Positions 1 through 9,568 are shown, counted from the stretch's first letter. The stretch is 13,120 nucleotides of DNA from Cylindrobasidium torrendii FP15055 ss-10 (GCA_000934385.1 KN880886.1:1-13120), one strand, 5' to 3'. The notes: a model not told the origin generated them from the sequence alone. A program made the numbers and translations.

Positions 1-95
1 CGGGAAACGAACCCAACCTAATTCGAAGCGAACGATCAACGAACGGCCAAATCGGCCGCTTAGATTTGATTAGACTCAGGTTAGCGGCAGCACTA
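1..95 (+). mobile_element. 3' terminus of a second hAT transposon copy (partial)
   Basis: These 95 bases are identical to 13026-13120, the 3' end of the complete hAT element, and end in the same 10-bp inverted-repeat tip GGCAGCACTA. Sequence from 96 onwards is unrelated to the element, so 95/96 is read as the element-host junction. The 8 bases after it (TTGCCACT) should be one half of this copy's target-site duplication. The rest of the copy lies outside the window, so it could be full-length, deleted or a solo end. The alternative, that the window is circular and this is the same copy, is disfavoured because the bases flanking 9261 are CTTGCAGT. Confidence 0.8.
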
Positions 96-140
96 TTGCC
101 ACTGTTCTTCAGACGACCATCATCACACATCCTCCCGGCG

Positions 141-1966
141 ATGGCCTCCCTACAGGTCCGCTACCGCCGTTTCTACCACCGTTATCTTGTATACTAACTT
201 GTTTCAGCCGCGTAGAACGTTGCGTACAACCAGAGCGACTAGCACCAACCGAGGCGCCGAAAATGCACATGCTCGCCCCCAACGCATTGCCGTACAAGCG
301 AAACCTCTCTCCTCCGTCACAGGCCCTTCGAAGCCGCCTTCAGCAGCGGGTAAAGCAGTCCTCGGCGATGCTAGCAAAGATGACACAGCCGGAAAGCGCA
401 AGCGCGACGTCCTCATAGAAATGCCGCCAAACGTTCCTTCGTCCAAGGCCGCAAAACCTGGCGGGAAGGGCAAGGAACCCGCCAAGCACCTCTCAGGCAT
501 CGTTGTTCCCCGTGTCCGCCCTACAGCGTCCGCCCGTTCAACGTCGCTCGCCCGGACCTACAACCATAAGCCAGCGCCAACGCAGGTTACCGTGGAAGAA
601 CTCCCGTCTGTTCGAGAGGATGTACCTCTACGTATCTCATCTGCCGACGACAAGATGTCCATAGATGTTCCTTTCGAACCTACTGTCCCTGAAGCTGTAT
701 CTGGCTACCAGAGGCGGTATGTCGCGCTCAGCGAGCAAGAGGAACCAGACTTCAACGACGTCCCTCCGTCCAAACGTTTCAGAACATCTTCCGAGGCGCC
801 GTTCATTACTGAAGAACCGGAAGAGGAAAACGAACTATTTGATCTTCACCTCCACTCCATCGAGGCGGACCCCGATGGCGACGAATGGGACGACCTTGAT
901 ATTGATGACGCTGAAGACCCTGTCATGGTCAGCGAGTATGTCGTGGAAATTTTCCAGTATATGAAGGAGACCGAGGTGCGTCCGACTTGGTTGGTAGCGG
1001 TAGCCGCTTGTACTGATAGCTGTGCAGGTCGAAATGTTACCCAACCCAGGTTACATGTCATCACACAAGGAACTCTCATGGCGTATGCGTGGTACTCTCC
1101 TCGATTGGCTCATTGGTGTGCACGCGCGCTGTCGTCTTATGCCTGAGACATTCCATTTGACCGTCAACCTCCTCGACCGCTTTATGTCCCTTCGCGTCTG
1201 CACTCTTTCCAAATTCCAACTTGTAGGACTTACCTGCCTCTTCATTGCCTCGAAGGTTGAGGAGACTTGCCAATGTTCTGCATCAGATCTCATCTCATTG
1301 ACCGACAACGTATACAACGAGGCGCAGATGTTCCAAGCAGAACGCTACATCCTCAAGTCGTTGGACTATAACCTCAACTATCCTAACCCCATTCACTATC
1401 TTCGTCGAATCAGCAAGGCCGATGACTACAACCAGTATGTCCGGACCTTAGGAAAGTACTTGGTCGAAATTGGGTGTATGGAATGGCGACTTTTGGCCAC
1501 TCCGCCTTCGTTACTAGCCGCAGCATCGATGTGGGTTGCACGATTAGCGCTCGGATTCGAGGATTGGGTATGTTTATAACTCTTGACATTGATGGCGCTT
1601 AATTGATGGTCTGCAGACTGCCAACCTTGCGCATTATTCGTCCTACTCGCAGAGCAATATGATACCCACCGCCAATCTCATCCTATCTTACATTCTCAAG
1701 CCAGTCCGTCACGATCAGTTCCACAGAAAGTACGCTCGCAAGACCAACCACAAGGTTTGTTTGACTCCCCTCTCCATGCAATTTGCTGACTCGTTCTTCA
1801 GGCAAGCGAGGTCATGAGGCAATGGGCTCTATCGAGATGGCCTGAGGGCGCAACGGTGGATCTTTCTGAAGATTTACGCCAAATCAAGGCCGACATACGG
1901 CAGAAACGAAAGGAGGAAGAACTCGCGGAGGCCCGGGCAGCGAGGCACTTCAGTAGAGCGCGCTGA
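141..1966 (+). CDS. B-type (mitotic) cyclin, 5 exons
   Basis: Exons 141-155, 208-975, 1028-1567, 1617-1754 and 1802-1966 join in frame to 541 residues; introns are 47-52 nt with GT-AG ends, the first with a TACTAAC branch site. B-type cyclins activate Cdk1 in the nucleus for entry into mitosis. Residues 1-240 are a low-complexity regulatory region with a basic KRKR cluster at 68-71 (possible nuclear signal) and an acidic stretch near 208-240. The B-cyclin lead-in EYVVEIFQYMKETE is at 248-261. The first cyclin box follows, with MRGTLLDWLIGVH at 281-293 and KFQLVGLTCLFIASKVEE at 323-340; the second contains the YPNPIHYLRRISKADDY block and the LAHYSSYSQ block. An RxxL at residues 7-10 could be a destruction box, but the usual Asn is not seen. 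The start was chosen because a 15-nt first exon supplies the only in-frame ATG before the conserved region. The length is normal for fungal Clb/Cdc13 proteins. Which paralogue it is cannot be fixed here. Confidence 0.93.
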
Positions 1967-2584
1967 ACCTAGCCACTGTGCAAGCACCCGACAACCCTCA
2001 TGCTATTTACTCGCATTGACATCCACCTTTCGCATGGCATCTGTTCAACTATAATGCACCATCTTTCCGTACGCTGTCATAGCTTTCATAGGATTTGCGC
2101 ACATTGACTGCTATACCCACCTTACTCGCGGCGCCGCCTTATTCTCCGCCGTACGCTGGACGACGTTGTTAACCCTCTTCCTCATCCCGATCTCCAGTCT
2201 TTCCATGTCCACTCTCTTTGATACAACAATCTATGGTATGTTAACATACGTTTCGTCTCATGCGTAGAGGTGTCTCGAAGATGGCTGGGTGACTTTCTCG
2301 TTACTGTTATTCAAGGCAATCTCATGTGTATGTTTATAAGTATATTTTGTGTAAATACATAGAAAGCGTGATAAATCGAAACATTGGTTCTAAAGTGAAG
2401 TCGACGAGAGTCAGTGATTAGCTCTGTGGGCCAACCTAACAAGGATGAATCTAGGAGTTGCCTCGAATGCAAGACAGTCACGACCAGGTCACGACTTTAC
2501 CGAGCTCGGAACCTGCCGAACCAAGTTGATCGGACATCACAATGTCCGGAGCGGACGGTGCCAATAGACTGCTTGCTCTTCCGC
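1967..2584. other. Intergenic: cyclin 3' UTR and synthetase 5' region
   Basis: No gene is supported here. The first part is probably the cyclin 3' UTR; an AT-rich stretch near 2330-2365 would suit polyadenylation. From about 2414 a frame continuous with the synthetase is open but has no ATG until 2585, and several out-of-frame ATGs lie in this leader. No clear TATA box was found. Confidence 0.5.
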
Positions 2585-5500
2585 ATGCAGCGATTCGCGC
2601 GTCCTGGCGCGAAGAGTGCGCGTCTATGGCGCCGGCAACAGTCGACCGACTCGAAATCGCTCAGCAAGACTTTGCTCCTTCCTCAAACCAAGTTTCCTCT
2701 GTGGCCGAAGCGTGACACAAGCGAAGTTGGCCTACGCCATCAAATATGCGATGGGCTCTACGAAGCACAGGTAAAGAACCGCAAATTCACGCGTTTTATG
2801 CGTGCGTTATTTAGCGTTCATAGCTGAAGCGTGGAGGGGAACCGTTCGTGCTCCATGACGGGCCTCCGTACGCGAATGGTGGCTTGCATATGGGTGCGTG
2901 CTTTGCATCGCCTGACGGATACACACTCACGAAGCCCAGGCCATGCCATGAACAAGATTATCAAGGATGTCATCAATAGGTATAATGTCATGCTGGGAAA
3001 ATCTGTCCAGTGCGTACTCAGGCGCGTTCATGACCGGACACCCATTGACAGTGTCCAGCTACGTCCCGGGCTGGGACTGTCACGGCTTGCCAATAGAGAA
3101 CAAGGCGCTCAAAGATCTCGGCGTATGTTCAACCAAACCGGAGTGCACACAATCTCAACTATTGTAGGCCGAGGCCTCAAGTCTCTCTCCGACTGCCTTG
3201 CGCGCCGCCGCCAGAGAAACCGCTCTCCGTGAACTCGAAGTACAGAAATCCGAATTCAAAGAGTTTGGCATCATGGCCGACTGGTCAGACTCGAATACCT
3301 ATCGCACACTGGGTTAGACAACTTCAAATGCATCTAGAGCGCTGCTGATATTCATGCAGACCACGACTATGAAATCAGGCAGTTGAACATATTCAAAACC
3401 ATGGTTGAGAACGGCATGATCTATAGGAATTACCGACCTGTCCACTACTCGCCTTCTTCGCGCTCAGCACTTGCAGAAGCGGAGCTCGTTTACAAGGATG
3501 ACCACGTCTCTCATTCGGTCTATGTTACCTTCGATTTGGACGTCGAGTCGCTGCCTGCACTGAGAGAATTCGGACACTCGATGAAATTGTTGGTCTGGAC
3601 AACGACCCCGTGGACTTTGACTGCTAACATGGTTCGCATCCTTCCCCTTCCCCCCGATAAACATCATGCTGAGATCCCACAGGGTGTTGCAGTACACAAC
3701 GATTTAATATACACCATCGTCAAGCCTGAGACTAGCCCTTCCTCACTAATTGTCGCCAAGGAGCTTCTTTCTTCCCTCGAAGAGATGCTAGAACCATACA
3801 CCATACTGGGAGATATCCAAGGTAATGCGCTTCCCAATATACGTATAAGATAATGTCTCAATAACTCAGGCTCGGAACTGGTCGGCGCGTCCTATAAACC
3901 CATGTTCACACAATCCGGTGCTTCTTTCAAGGTTATCCACGCTCCCCATGTCACTAGCGAGTCTGGAACCGGTCTTGTCCACTGCGCGCCGGCCCATGGT
4001 GCAGAGGATTATAACGCTTTCCGCGACCTCGAGCCAAACTCGATGATATGCCATGTCAACAGCAAGGGAGAATTTTCGCAAGACGTCGCCACGGTCGTGG
4101 GCGAAGAGGCCGGCAAGACCTTGGTTGGCCAGCCAGTATTGGAAGGCGGTTCTCGTGCGGTTGTCGAGCTTGTCAAGGCCAAGGGTGCTTTGATGAAAAT
4201 CAAGCGCATCAAGCACAAGTACCCGTATGACTGGCGCACCGACAAACCCATCATCGTCACGCAAGTCCTCTACCAGAAGCTCCAATCATCGTACTTACTG
4301 AATTTGGGCGGGACAGCGCGACATCACAGTGGTTTGCCAATCTTGACCACATCAAGGACGATGCGTGGAATAAGCTGAAACAAGTGCAGTTTTTCCCAGA
4401 GATATGTATGTGGTATTGCGTGCCCTCTGTTGGAACCTGGTTGATCCATTGCTATAGCTCGCAACCGACTCGAGTCGTTCATCCGCGGCCGTACAGAGTG
4501 GTGCATCTCTCGCCAGCGTGTCTGGGGTGTACCCATTCCGGCGCTGCATCACAAGTCAACGGACCGCTCGATTCTTGATGCCCAGTCGCTCAGCCACATC
4601 ATCGGCGTCCTACAGGACAAAGGCGTAGACCACTGGTGGACCGGCCCCGTTGAAGATTTCTTGCCACCAAGCCTCGCCGGAGAGAAAGAAGACTGGGTCA
4701 AAGGGACGGACACTATGGATGTTTGGTTTGATAGCGGATCGTCATGGAGTCTGCTCGCGCCGAGAGAGCCCTCCCGCGCGGACGTGTGTGTTGAAGGTAG
4801 TGACCAGCACCGCGGTTGGTTCCAAAGTCAGTTGCTGACTTCTGCTGGCGTCGGCGAGAAGTCTGCACCGTATGGGTGCCTCATTACGCATGGGATGGTC
4901 CTCGACGAGAAAGGCAAAAAGATGAGCAAGAGCCTGGGGAACGTGATGAGTCCCATCACCGTCGTCACCGGTGGGAAGGACTTAAAGAAGGAGCCGGCGT
5001 ATGGTGCGGACGTCCTACGACTATGGGTCGCCTCGGTTGAGTATTGGCGCGACGCGTCTATTGGGCCCAAGATACTAGCGCAGGCTGGGGAGTCATTGAG
5101 GAAGGTTCGCAATTCAGCACGGTTCATGCTGGGATCTGTGGGCGAGCTGCCGGGGCCCACCCCGGAGACGGCAAAACGTGAGATGGAGGACCTTGAGAGG
5201 CGGTTTGAAGACATGGACATGGTTAGTCATTCCCCGGGGATGTCGAACTATAGGGTGGGGCTCAACTGGTTTTTCTTTAGGCAGATAAGAACATTCTACT
5301 CCATGCTTCTCGCCTCGAGCGACGTGCGTTTGAGGATTACCAGGCATTCAATTTCCCGAAAGGTAAGGCAGCCTTTATGAAGGGTCCATTTTCGCAATTG
5401 ACAAGTTTTCCCATGTCAGTCGTGAAGGATCTTGTTCATTTCGCCAATATCGAGCTCTCATCACTCTACCTTGACATCAACAAGGACTCGCTCTATGCTA

Positions 5501-6271
5501 ACCCAGCGGATGACCCACGACGCCAGGCGACTGTCGCCGTCATGAAGCAGGTGAGTTGAATGTACCAACGCGTTACATAAACTGAAAATGGTTGCCATAG
5601 TTGTTGAAGACAACTATGCGAGTAGCTGCACCTATTCTCCCCCACCTTGCGCAGGAGATCTACCAGACGATGTATCCAAATGCGTCGGGCTCCGTCTTTT
5701 TGGACCTTCCCTGGCGGCCGCTAGACGCAGCATTCGAACAACGTCTCGAAGAGGCGACCAGCCAGATGGCCCCTCTCCTGCGATTACGCTCGGATGTACT
5801 GGGTCTGTTGGAGAAGGCGCGGGGCGACAAAAGGCTCAAGAGCTCGCTCGAAGCGGAGGTCGATGTTCTATTGCTCTCAGAAAATATACCGCAGCAACTG
5901 TTGGAGGTTCTCAATACTAATCGTGTGTACTCTCCAATCTACATACTCAAATTCCTAACTGCACTACAGAAGATTTGCTTACCAAGCTGTTCATTGTGTC
6001 GGATGTCGTAGTAGGTGATGAGGGTATGCTAGGAACGCAGTCTCCGTCCTGGGTATACTCTGGATCCAGCGATATTGAGGGTGAGCGTGTTACTTTCTAT
6101 GTCCTTGATGTAGGCACTCATTCTTGTGTAGGTTCCGAAGAGGCATTAGGCCTGCGCGTGCGCCCTTCAACGAGGGAAAAGTGCCCTCGATGCTGGACCT
6201 ATCAAAAGGAGGACAAGCATGATGTATGTGGGCGGTGCGAAGAGGTTTTGGGGTCAGGACGCCATCACTAG
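2585..6271 (+). CDS. ISM1: Mitochondrial isoleucyl-tRNA synthetase, 14 exons
   Basis: Exons 2585-2770, 2824-2893, 2940-3009, 3059-3122, 3168-3312, 3360-3821, 3870-4260, 4317-4405, 4458-5221, 5281-5362, 5420-5550, 5601-5922, 5970-6080 and 6132-6271 join in frame to 1008 residues, close to yeast Ism1. The enzyme charges mitochondrial tRNA-Ile. Residues 1-20 are rich in Arg and lack acidic residues, fitting a mitochondrial presequence. Class I signatures are HMGH at 84-87 (its Gly codon is split by an intron) and KMSKS at 647-651. The CP1 editing domain carries [12 protein letters not shown] at 258-269 and [16 protein letters not shown] at 365-380. The anticodon-binding helical domain follows, then a C-terminal zinc site Cys980, Cys983, Cys995, Cys998. 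Every catalytic landmark is present and no frame is broken. The intron at 4261-4316 has a GC donor. The start is the first in-frame ATG. The arginine-rich leader makes the mitochondrial rather than the cytosolic paralogue likely. Confidence 0.95.
4261..4316 (+). other. GC-AG intron in the synthetase gene
   Basis: The donor is GCAAGT and the acceptor GGACAG, with a CTTACTGA-like branch region between them. Only this splice restores the conserved run [14 protein letters not shown] across the junction (phase 2). The nearby GT at 4265 gives the wrong frame with the only usable acceptor. Confidence 0.85.
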
Positions 6272-7309
6272 TCAACGGATGCCGCGGACGTGAAGGTTAG
6301 GAATATATTATCGCTTAATGTCTTGCTTTGCATTTGTTTTGCCTTGAACCATTCTCTCTATCAACCGTGTGGAGTACACGGGACGCATCCCTGCGGTTGT
6401 CGGTTGTGGGCTGTCCATGTCAAGGCTCAAAAACCAGCAGGATGGTGTCCCAAATGAGTTCGCCAAGTACCGGCGGCATGTTGACGGCGTCAAACCTCAG
6501 CTATCTCCTCATCGCCTATATATCAAGCCTGTCATAGTCCCTCCAATAAACAAAGATGCGCCCGAAGTACACTAATACACCTCGGTAACCGCTTCAAGCT
6601 TCCAGGTCCCCGTCACGCAAGTACGACAAAGCCCCGGGCAGCAGGCGAGTAGCGACTGCATGCAAAATGTCATGAAACGCATAGTAATTTTGTCAAGTAC
6701 AACTTGAACCACGGTTACAGGATTGGGGTCCAATGTAAGTGTGAACAGTTTGTGCCACTGCGATGCAGGGTCGCGCTCGATCTTGATACGCCTCATCATC
6801 TAATTCCATTGTTCAGCCACCCACATTCCCAATATGGTGTATTCAAGGCGGTTCCTGAAATTATGGATGGTCTCTGATATAGACGTTCTCTGGCTCAAAA
6901 TATTGCACCGATGGAGATGAATGGAGGCGATGTCCTTCTAATTTGATTGATATATGTAGCACAGAGGTTCTTATCTGTGTGTGCCGTCAAGCCACTCAAC
7001 CGCAGAGCCACTAAGGCTATAGGCGCTGTCGCATACTGGCAGTCCAGGAGAATATGGAGGCAAGTACCCATGTATGGTTCATACCCCTTGGGAATGAAGC
7101 TCTCCAAATAGTGACCTGTGGTCAAGCCCGAAACACCAAGGTCGACTTGAGGCGGTGGGAGATGCTGTCTGTATGATTGTGGCCAGTGATGCACGTCTTG
7201 TGTCTGGACAATCAAGATTAACATCTATGCTAGCGGATGGGAAAACGGGGCTAACCAGCCATCGTAAAGATGCGAGCGCGACGCTCTTGGTGAATGTTCC
7301 CGCTCTTGT
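6272..7309. other. About 1 kb between converging genes, no supported gene
   Basis: This stretch separates the stop codons of two converging genes and probably holds both 3' UTRs. On the minus strand there is an open frame of 109 codons (7224-6895, starting with ATG) and one of 75 codons (6799-6572, starting with ATG). Neither resembles a protein I know. A 49-nt intron-like segment (7084-7036, GTATGA...GCCAG) interrupts the first, so a gene of very small exons cannot be excluded. I could not join the pieces into one convincing frame. Confidence 0.4.
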
Positions 7310-7833
7310 CTAGGCAAACGAAACGCGCTTCTTTTCAGGCTTTGCAGCTGCCATCGATTTCGGTTTGGACTCGGCCTTTGCAGCAGGCTCTATAGCAGAC
7401 TTCTTGACTTCGAGTCTCTTCCGCTTTTGTTTAGCGCGTTCCTCGATTATAGCTGCCTTCTTCTCTTTCTAGGTGTATATCATGAGCCGCGGGCTCACGG
7501 TGCAACGAGGAACATTAAGGTTTTACCAGGCGGGTCTTCGAGGCAGACGGCTTCTTTGTAGTTGGTGTCACCTTAGATGGAAGACATCAGCACGTTACGA
7601 GATGCTACCCAAATGCTCATAGTACCTGCTGAGGTTTCCTCATATCGATTCTGTGGCTTGCCTTAGCTTCAACTTGATCTCCGATATTTGCAGCCAGTAG
7701 AAGAGCAGCCTTTTCCTAGTCAAACTGGGTAAAGATGATGAACAGGAAAACGTACCTCATTGTTCAAGAACCGTTTCACTTGTTTTCCCTTTCCATTTGC
7801 ACGGGGCCGTATAGCCTGATTCTTCTCGGCCAT
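7310..7833 (-). CDS. Small lysine-rich protein ending in an RVSF motif, 4 exons
   Basis: Read on the minus strand, exons 7833-7756, 7715-7626, 7571-7527 and 7468-7310 join in phase 0 throughout to 123 residues; introns are 40, 54 and 58 nt. The start is the first ATG in this frame and has a good context (AAC before, G after). The product is strongly basic. Residues 1-26 are MAEKNQAIRPRANGKGKQVK plus RFLNNE. A helical-looking AALLLAANIGDQVEAK segment follows, then a Lys/Arg/Glu-rich region that could form a charged helix, and the C-terminus KKRVSFA. No signal peptide or membrane segment is seen. I do not recognise it with certainty. Its charge and VSFA ending recall fungal nucleolar factors such as Loc1, but this is weak. 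RVSF also fits the protein phosphatase 1 docking pattern RVxF. Clean phase-0 splicing over four exons argues that the gene is real. Confidence 0.7.
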
Positions 7834-7840
7834 GTTGCAA

Positions 7841-8342
7841 CTATGGCTTCGGACCAGTGTGGGGAAGCGAGCGGGTCCTCCTTTGGGGTGAAGGGGCTGT
7901 GATGGTGTGAACAGTGAAGCCAAACTTTCTGCTTCGATCGCGTCGTATTTCTCGGTCCGGTCTCCGAGCTCCTTGCTCTTCCTCGACGCTCACGACTGCC
8001 TCGTCGGTCACGGTCGGTGCGTCGGTACTAAGTACGGAATCTGGCCAATTGAACTTTTCTTTCTATCCTGCTTTCTCGCAAGCCCTTCCCACAAGGCAAT
8101 ATTACGGCCTGGCGAGTACATACTTACTGACCATTACCAAGTTCAATCAAGTATCAGCCGTATATCTGGTGGCTTGGATTATATCCAGTGATACAAGCGA
8201 CCCCAAGCATCAACGGGGCTGGCCGCACTCTTGACAACGTTTTCTCTCAGCCAATCTGTAGAATGCGCCGAAACAATGATCGTGACACTTTCTAACCTAC
8301 TGTAAGTCCGTATAGGTTAGTGAGCTCCCGGTGGGACGCCAT
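7841..8342 (-). pseudogene. Probable minus-strand gene with an apparent one-base frame break
   Basis: An ATG in a strong context (ACCATGG, 8342-8340) opens a 46-nt exon (8342-8297). A 41-nt intron with a GTTAGA donor (8296-8256) is followed by an exon reading DWLRENVVKSAASPVDAWGR (about 8255-8195). After an intron of about 72 nt the frame resumes near 8122 with MYSPGRNIALWEGLARK. Past the four-A run at 8055-8058 the protein-like reading continues in another frame (KFNWPDSVLSTDAPTVTDEA, then VVSVEEEQGARRPDREIRRD) to a stop at 7843-7841. One missing base in the A run would explain the shift; an unrecognised intron is the alternative. I know no family for it. The second intron's ends are uncertain: a GTATCA donor with an AAG acceptor, or GTCGCT with CAG. 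The stop lies 7 nt before the next gene's ATG, so the two could share a transcript or be one gene. Chance reading frames remain possible. Confidence 0.35.
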
Positions 8343-8494
8343 GGTATAGCTGAAAGCTGTCAAACAACCTCATAGTATGCGAATTGAACACATCTTTCCG
8401 AATTACCGCATACAGTCAAATTAACTCGGTTGGCCCGTTCCAGGGGGTAGCAAGATGCACAGGCTCGAGCAGCGTCTCGCGGGGGCGTATGCGA

Positions 8495-8501
8495 TATAAA
8501 A
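8495..8501 (+). promoter_or_regulatory. TATA box of the Cys-rich gene
   Basis: TATAAAA lies 86 bp before the ATG at 8587. A pyrimidine-rich stretch about 30 bp downstream (8529-8560) is where transcription would be expected to start. The reverse reading TTTTATA could also serve the minus-strand candidate gene that begins at 8342. Confidence 0.55.
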
Positions 8502-8586
8502 TGCTTTGGATTCGATGGTTGCACAACACTATCCCCCTTCCAATCTCCTGCCATTCCCCACAGCCTACACCATTGCACAACAAACT

Positions 8587-9107
8587 ATGTGCCGCCTTCG
8601 CCAGTAAGGTTTCTTCAACATGATGGATGCCGTTTGACTTATCGTTCTTGTTCCACGTTTTCTCAGAGTTCGCAACATATATCTTCAATGCGGTCACGGG
8701 GTGACAGAGGTATTGTTTTTGCGAATGACGCTGGTATGTTTATTGATCGCAAGTGCCTTCAAGTCTGATGTGATGGTAAGGGCATAGTTAGACTGGAAGA
8801 TGATTGTACGGAGGCTCAACTACAATCAGGTCCAATGCGAGAACTCCAAGTGCCGCTTCAGCCCTTTCCATCCAACCTCGTGCAAGCAACCTCGATGTCG
8901 CCAGACGTGTATTCAATAGTACGTTCGCATCTTTCTTTCGGTATAACACGCAGATCAATTAACGTCGCAATAGCCATAGCTTCCCAGAGCAATATAGTAC
9001 GCGCTCAACTCGTCTCTTTGCTATTGTCCTGAACCGTTACAGGCCCACAACTCAATAGGCTGTGTCCAATGTGCCAAAATCTGCTGGCATCCCGAGGAAG
9101 GCGATAA
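8587..9107 (+). CDS. 82-residue Cys-rich (putative zinc-binding) basidiomycete protein, 6 exons
   Basis: Exons 8587-8603, 8667-8709, 8764-8775, 8830-8918, 8974-8996 and 9043-9107 join in frame to 82 residues. Introns are 63, 54, 54, 55 and 46 nt; donors are GTAAGG, GTATTG, GTAAGG, GTACGT and GTACGC. The third exon is only 12 nt. The protein starts MCRLRQVRNIYLQCGHG and has Cys at 2, 14, 27, 32, 42, 47, 51, 69 and 72, with His16 and His38. The pattern CxH, CxxxxC, CxxxxCxxxC and a final CPMC suggests one or two structural zinc sites. Segments QCENSKCRFSPFHP and FPEQYSPQLNRLCPMC match a recalled group of small uncharacterised agaricomycete proteins (MCxxRxVxNxYxxCGH...). No signal peptide is seen, so it is probably intracellular. 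Function is unknown. A TATA box lies upstream, and the hAT element is inserted 153 bp after the stop. Six exons giving one uninterrupted, family-like frame is strong evidence for the gene. Confidence 0.85.
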
Positions 9108-9252
9108 ATTACAACATTGACAGTGATTAGCTACTAGTATTCACACAGGGTCCCCGTAGACAATTTTGTAAAATCACACAGTGCCACCTTTTGGTTCATC
9201 GGTCGAAAACGTTACGTTGTCCCATCAACTACCCTGATACCACAATAGGCTA

Positions 9253-9260
9253 CTTGCAGT
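9253..9260 (+). repeat. Predicted left target-site duplication of the hAT element
   Basis: hAT elements duplicate 8 bp on insertion. The 8 bases before the left terminus are CTTGCAGT. The matching right copy would start just beyond the last base of the window and so cannot be seen. Confidence 0.5.
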
Positions 9261-9280
9261 TAGTGCTGCCACGAATCCGA
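9261..9280 (+). repeat. hAT left terminal inverted repeat
   Basis: TAGTGCTGCCACGAATCCGA pairs with the reverse complement of 13101-13120 (TAGTGCTGCCGCTAACCTGA) at 16 of 20 positions, the first 10 being perfect. The TAGNGNTG-like start is typical of hAT ends. Confidence 0.88.
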
Positions 9281-9292
9281 ACAGGTTCGGAT
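9275..9292 (+). repeat. Subterminal palindrome in the hAT left end
   Basis: ATCCGAAC and GTTCGGAT form perfect 8-bp arms around a 2-base spacer, immediately inside the left inverted repeat. Further GTTCG/CGAAC copies follow at 9297-9301 and 9344-9348. Such repeats commonly bind the BED finger of hAT transposases; that role is inferred. Confidence 0.6.
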
Positions 9293-9320
9293 GTCAGTTC
9301 GAATCGCTTAGATTAGAACC

Positions 9321-9328
9321 TATATAAG
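9321..9328 (+). promoter_or_regulatory. TATA-like box upstream of an alternative ATG in the hAT element
   Basis: TATATAAG lies 33 bp before the ATG at 9354, which opens a 227-codon frame overlapping transposase exon 1 in another frame. The spacing would put transcription start at or near that ATG, so this may drive a transcript whose useful start codon is the later one at 9626. Confidence 0.35.
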
Positions 9329-9568
9329 GTAGCTCGCTTATCTTCGAACACAAATGGTAATTGATGGCATCAAACTAATACTACCCACGAGCCACGACGA
9401 CGCAGTGGCAGGCGGGCATAACAAGCTCACTGCTCACGCACCTACCTTTAAGTACTCGGAATTAAGCTTTACATGCACGAGACCGCCAACAAACTCACTG
9501 TCGACACTGCCACACCGACGTGACAACCCGTCCTGCGCGTGCACCTGCAATGAGCTTAATCCTCGAAG

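Noticed and set aside
6369..6575. Plus-strand frame after the synthetase stop as an extra exon
   Set aside because: The synthetase already ends normally just after its C-terminal zinc site. This frame has no ATG-led recognisable product.
7907..8234. Two overlapping plus-strand frames of 94 and 106 codons as genes
   Set aside because: Neither has an ATG that gives a recognisable protein. The minus strand reads more like coding sequence, and the frames shadow each other.
8292..8320. Inverted repeat CTAACCTA/TAGGTTAG with a 13-nt spacer, as an operator or MITE end
   Set aside because: It overlaps the candidate minus-strand first exon and donor site, is a single short pair, and shows no flanking duplication.
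8416..8697. 93-codon minus-strand frame over the start of the Cys-rich gene
   Set aside because: It is antisense to the promoter and first exons of a better-supported gene and resembles no family.
9297..9305. GTTCGAATC resembles a tRNA B box
   Set aside because: It lies inside the hAT left subterminal repeats. No A box, acceptor stem or anticodon arm can be built around it.
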